From the NCBI GenBank assembly GCA_043742955.1, contig JAYTXL010000023.1, positions 1 to 15,939 on the forward strand: a stretch of 15,939 bases of DNA. Reading direction: 5' to 3'. Origin of the DNA: JAYTXL01 sp043742955. Lineage in GTDB: Bacteria > Verrucomicrobiota > Verrucomicrobiia > Limisphaerales > JAYTXL01. Positions 13,755 through 15,939 of this stretch are shown one piece after another (position 1 is the stretch's first letter; every line of letters begins with the position of its first letter). Below the pieces are notes generated by a model, which had not been told where the DNA came from, did not search any database, and saw only the letters and a list, made by a program, of their open reading frames with translations. The translations under genes were made by a program, and so were the position numbers.

Positions 13755-14693
13755 ATGAAGCTGAAAGGCCTTTTACTCGCTTGGATGCCCCTGTGGCTGG
13801 CGCCAGGAGCGGTTTATTCCGCGACACTCCCCGATGGTAATGCCATTATCCGCGCCCCGGCGGGCGCGTCGGAGATTGTCATCCGCACGACCGCCCGGCT
13901 GGCCGGTGCCATTCATTCGTTAACGTGGCAGGGCCGGGAATTCATCGACTCCACGGATCACGGGCGGCAACTCCAGTCCGCTTCCAACCTCGATGCCGGC
14001 GCGCCGCTTTCGAATGAAACCTACAATCCGACGGAAGCCGGTTCGGCGCGGGACGGGGCCGGCCCAAGATCGTCGGGGCGGCTGCTTCATTTGCGGGTCG
14101 AGACGAACGCGCTCCAAACGGTGACCCAAATGGCCTTCTGGCTGGCTCCGGGCGAAAAATCCGGACCCAATCCAGCCAAGAACAAAACAATTCTATCCGA
14201 TCATCTGCTTACCAAGCGGGTGCGCATTGGTTATAAGAATCTGCCCCAGGTCATTACGTATGATGTCGCCTTCAGTTTGCCGGTGGGTGAACGGCATGTC
14301 GATGCGACGTTCGAGGCGCTCACCGGCTACCTGCCGGCGGAGTTTGAGCGGTTCCTGCAATACAATCCCCGCAGTGGTGAACTGGAGCCGTTGTCCGACG
14401 GACCGGGGGAAGGTCCCCGTCCCGTGGTGCTCGCGGTGCCGGCCGGCACGCATGCGATGGGAATCTATGCACCACCGCAACCCGCGCGCCACACCATCGG
14501 CCCCGGGTTTGGTCGTTTCCGTTTCCCGGCGGAAAAGGTCGTGAAATGGAATTGTGTCTTCCGGGTGCATGATGCGGCGGGCATTCCGCCGGGGGAATAT
14601 TCTTACCGCATGTTTGTGCTGGTCGGCGACCTGACCACCGTTCGCGATTCGATGCGGGTGCTGCATCAGGAGTTTTCGACTGCCCCGAAGTAA
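13755..14693 (+). CDS. Secreted protein of unknown function
   Basis: A 312-residue exported protein with a clear signal peptide (residues 1-22, cleavage near AVYSA). The mature part is rich in beta-strand-like segments, with no cysteine cluster and no transmembrane helix. Distinctive stretches are LTWQGREFIDSTDHGRQLQS, NPTEAGSARDGAGP, MAFWLAPGEKSGPN, LSDHLLTKRVRIG, FEALTGYLPAEFERF and PLSDGPGEGPRP. The aromatic and charged residues around WQGREFIDSTDHGRQLQ resemble those of galactose-mutarotase-like or glycan-binding beta-sandwiches, but this is a guess. I believe similar proteins exist in Planctomycetes and Verrucomicrobia under hypothetical names. It is divergent from the GIY-YIG gene over a 108-bp spacer containing an AT-rich patch near 13691-13710. 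No Shine-Dalgarno is visible before the ATG. It is probably a periplasmic or secreted protein acting on or binding sugars; function is not established. Confidence 0.75.
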   Translation: MKLKGLLLAWMPLWLAPGAVYSATLPDGNAIIRAPAGASEIVIRTTARLAGAIHSLTWQGREFIDSTDHGRQLQSASNLDAGAPLSNETYNPTEAGSARDGAGPRSSGRLLHLRVETNALQTVTQMAFWLAPGEKSGPNPAKNKTILSDHLLTKRVRIGYKNLPQVITYDVAFSLPVGERHVDATFEALTGYLPAEFERFLQYNPRSGELEPLSDGPGEGPRPVVLAVPAGTHAMGIYAPPQPARHTIGPGFGRFRFPAEKVVKWNCVFRVHDAAGIPPGEYSYRMFVLVGDLTTVRDSMRVLHQEFSTAPK

Positions 14694-14841
14694 GATTGGG
14701 CGGGTCTTGGTGGTTGGGATTCCGGTAGCCACAAGCGAACTTACGTCGCAATCAATGACGCTTTCGGGTCGGATGGGACGCATCGTCGCTGGGTGGCCAC
14801 GTCGAAGAATCCGCTGTGTGGTAATCTCCGATTCAAATCAA

Positions 14842-14857
14842 AGGATCGGGGGATCCT
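14842..14857 (-). terminator. Candidate terminator for the second DUF1501 gene
   Basis: AGGATC and GATCCT form a perfect 6-bp stem with a 4-nt loop. Read on the minus strand, the stem is followed by TTTGATTTG, a loose T-rich tract, about 60 nt past the DUF1501 stop. The rest of the 226-bp gap (14694-14919) shows no gene or RNA. Confidence 0.35.
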
Positions 14858-14919
14858 GATTTCAGCACTGCGCCTTGGAAAGTTTTGTCCGGAGTCTACG
14901 CGGCCCCACCCACACCGAA

Positions 14920-15939
14920 TCAAACAAGTTCAGCGATGGGGGTGCCCTCGTCGATCATGCGCGTCGGCCGGCCGCTGAAATCCGTGTAGGTCAAATCCAA
15001 CGGCATGCCGAGGAATTGAAACAGAGTGGCCATCAGATCCTGTGGGACAATCGGCTTCGATGCGGGTTCGTCCGCGTTGGTGGAGGATTTGCCGATCACC
15101 TGACCCATTTTCATACCCCCGCCTGCCAGCACCAGCGGACACAGCCGCGGCCAATGTTCCCGCCCGCCATCCTTGTTGATTCCCGGACTGCGCCCAAATT
15201 CACCCGTCACCACCACGAGCACCTTTTTGTTCAGCCCCCGCGCATAGAGGTCTTCCAACAAAGCCGACAGAGAATGGTCGAAGGACGGCGCCAGCTTGTG
15301 CATCTCCTGCTCGATGGTGCCGTGGTTGACGGCAGGATTGGTGCCGTGCGAATCCCAGCCGCCGTACCAGACGTTGACGAAGCCGACACCCGCTTCGCAC
15401 ATCCGGCGGGCGAGCAGCAGATGCTGACCAAGCCCGGGACCGTAGCGATCGCGGGTGCGCTGATCCTCCCGGGAAATGTCGAAGGCTGCGGACGCATTGT
15501 TCCGGAGCAGCTCGAATGCCTGCACTTCGAAACTATTCAAGCCCTCCAGCAACCCGGTTTCATCCGCGCGCCGATGGGAGGCATCCAGCGACTGTAAAAG
15601 CGTTCGCCGATCTTCCAGCCGGTCCTGCGTCAGTCGCGGCGTCATGTCGGCCACCGCTTGGTCGCGCACATGAAACGGCGAATACGCCTTGCCCAGCCAC
15701 GCCGGACCGTCGGCATACAAATGGTCGGTCTTGACGAACGTCGGCAACCCCGTCTGCCGACTGGTCGCGCCGCGATAGCGAGCCAAAATGGAACCGGCGC
15801 TCGGCTTGATCTGCGCCGCGCCGTTAACCGCCGGCGGATGGTCGTAACCAGTCATGACCTGATGCGACGCGACCATGTGGTCCGCCTGCGCCAGCTTGTG
15901 CGTAAACGAACGCACGACGGCAAGCTTGTCCGCGTGCCG
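14920..15939 (-). CDS. Second DUF1501 protein (5' end outside window)
   Basis: The last 339 residues of a DUF1501 protein; the frame is open through the right edge of the window, so the N-terminus with its export signal is missing. Family landmarks: VRSFTHKLAQADH and MTGYDHP near the left end of the visible part, LLLARRMCEAGVGFVNVWYG, WDSHG, a VTGEFGRSPGINKDGGREHW block equivalent to the WGGEFGRT...GRDHHP region of the other copy, LVLAGGGMKMGQVIG, and the C-terminal LFQFLGMPLDLTYTD with SGRPTRMI. It is clearly diverged from the 7173-8654 copy, with a PRL-type loop, so it is a separate subfamily rather than a recent duplicate. A DUF1549/DUF1553 partner would be expected just upstream, beyond the window edge. 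Confidence 0.9.
   Translation of the reverse strand, partial: RHADKLAVVRSFTHKLAQADHMVASHQVMTGYDHPPAVNGAAQIKPSAGSILARYRGATSRQTGLPTFVKTDHLYADGPAWLGKAYSPFHVRDQAVADMTPRLTQDRLEDRRTLLQSLDASHRRADETGLLEGLNSFEVQAFELLRNNASAAFDISREDQRTRDRYGPGLGQHLLLARRMCEAGVGFVNVWYGGWDSHGTNPAVNHGTIEQEMHKLAPSFDHSLSALLEDLYARGLNKKVLVVVTGEFGRSPGINKDGGREHWPRLCPLVLAGGGMKMGQVIGKSSTNADEPASKPIVPQDLMATLFQFLGMPLDLTYTDFSGRPTRMIDEGTPIAELV

Noticed and set aside
14694..14919. tRNA or small RNA gene
   Set aside because: No cloverleaf or conserved TTC-loop pattern; only a single short hairpin suited to a terminator.

Overview
The window is GC-rich DNA from a Gram-negative bacterium. It most likely belongs to the Verrucomicrobia (Limisphaerales/Pedosphaera-like), with Planctomycetes as the alternative. 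The grounds are a lipid A acyltransferase (LpxA), the paired PSCyt1/DUF1549/LamG/DUF1553 and DUF1501 secreted proteins that are expanded in this superphylum, several genes without a clear Shine-Dalgarno, and a 10-bp intergenic tandem repeat of a kind I associate with these genomes. No database search was possible, so every family name rests on motifs read by eye.

Layout. 1-1596: the 3' end of lpxA, then a secreted dihaem cytochrome c. 1597-1938: no convincing gene, one candidate promoter. 1939-3731: a probable two-gene operon of an archaeal-type glucose dehydrogenase and a metal-dependent cyclase-family hydrolase. 3971-8654: a two-gene operon encoding a 1063-residue c-type cytochrome/LamG/DUF1553 protein and a Tat-exported DUF1501 protein. 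8690-9688, minus strand: a CbpA-type DnaJ co-chaperone.

9689-12741 is a degraded accessory zone and the most interesting part. Two minus-strand fragments, 11026-11391 and about 9877-10312, look like the N-terminal primase start and the C-terminal helicase tail of one large TOTE-type conflict-system protein. Its middle is gone and replaced by about 700 bp of AT-richer DNA. That segment carries a small lipoprotein gene on the opposite strand, whose two halves lie in different frames joined at a seven-T slippery heptamer. Next comes a chimera: the membrane-anchored start of an alpha/beta hydrolase runs out of frame into an SGNH esterase that has lost its GDS serine block.

12852-15939: a GIY-YIG nuclease (minus), a secreted protein of unknown function (plus), and the C-terminal part of a second DUF1501 protein (minus) that continues past the window edge.

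The intact genes suggest an envelope- and periplasm-centred heterotroph with sugar oxidation and secreted cytochrome/sulfatase-like systems. The middle looks like a site where a defence or mobile gene was gained and is now being lost.
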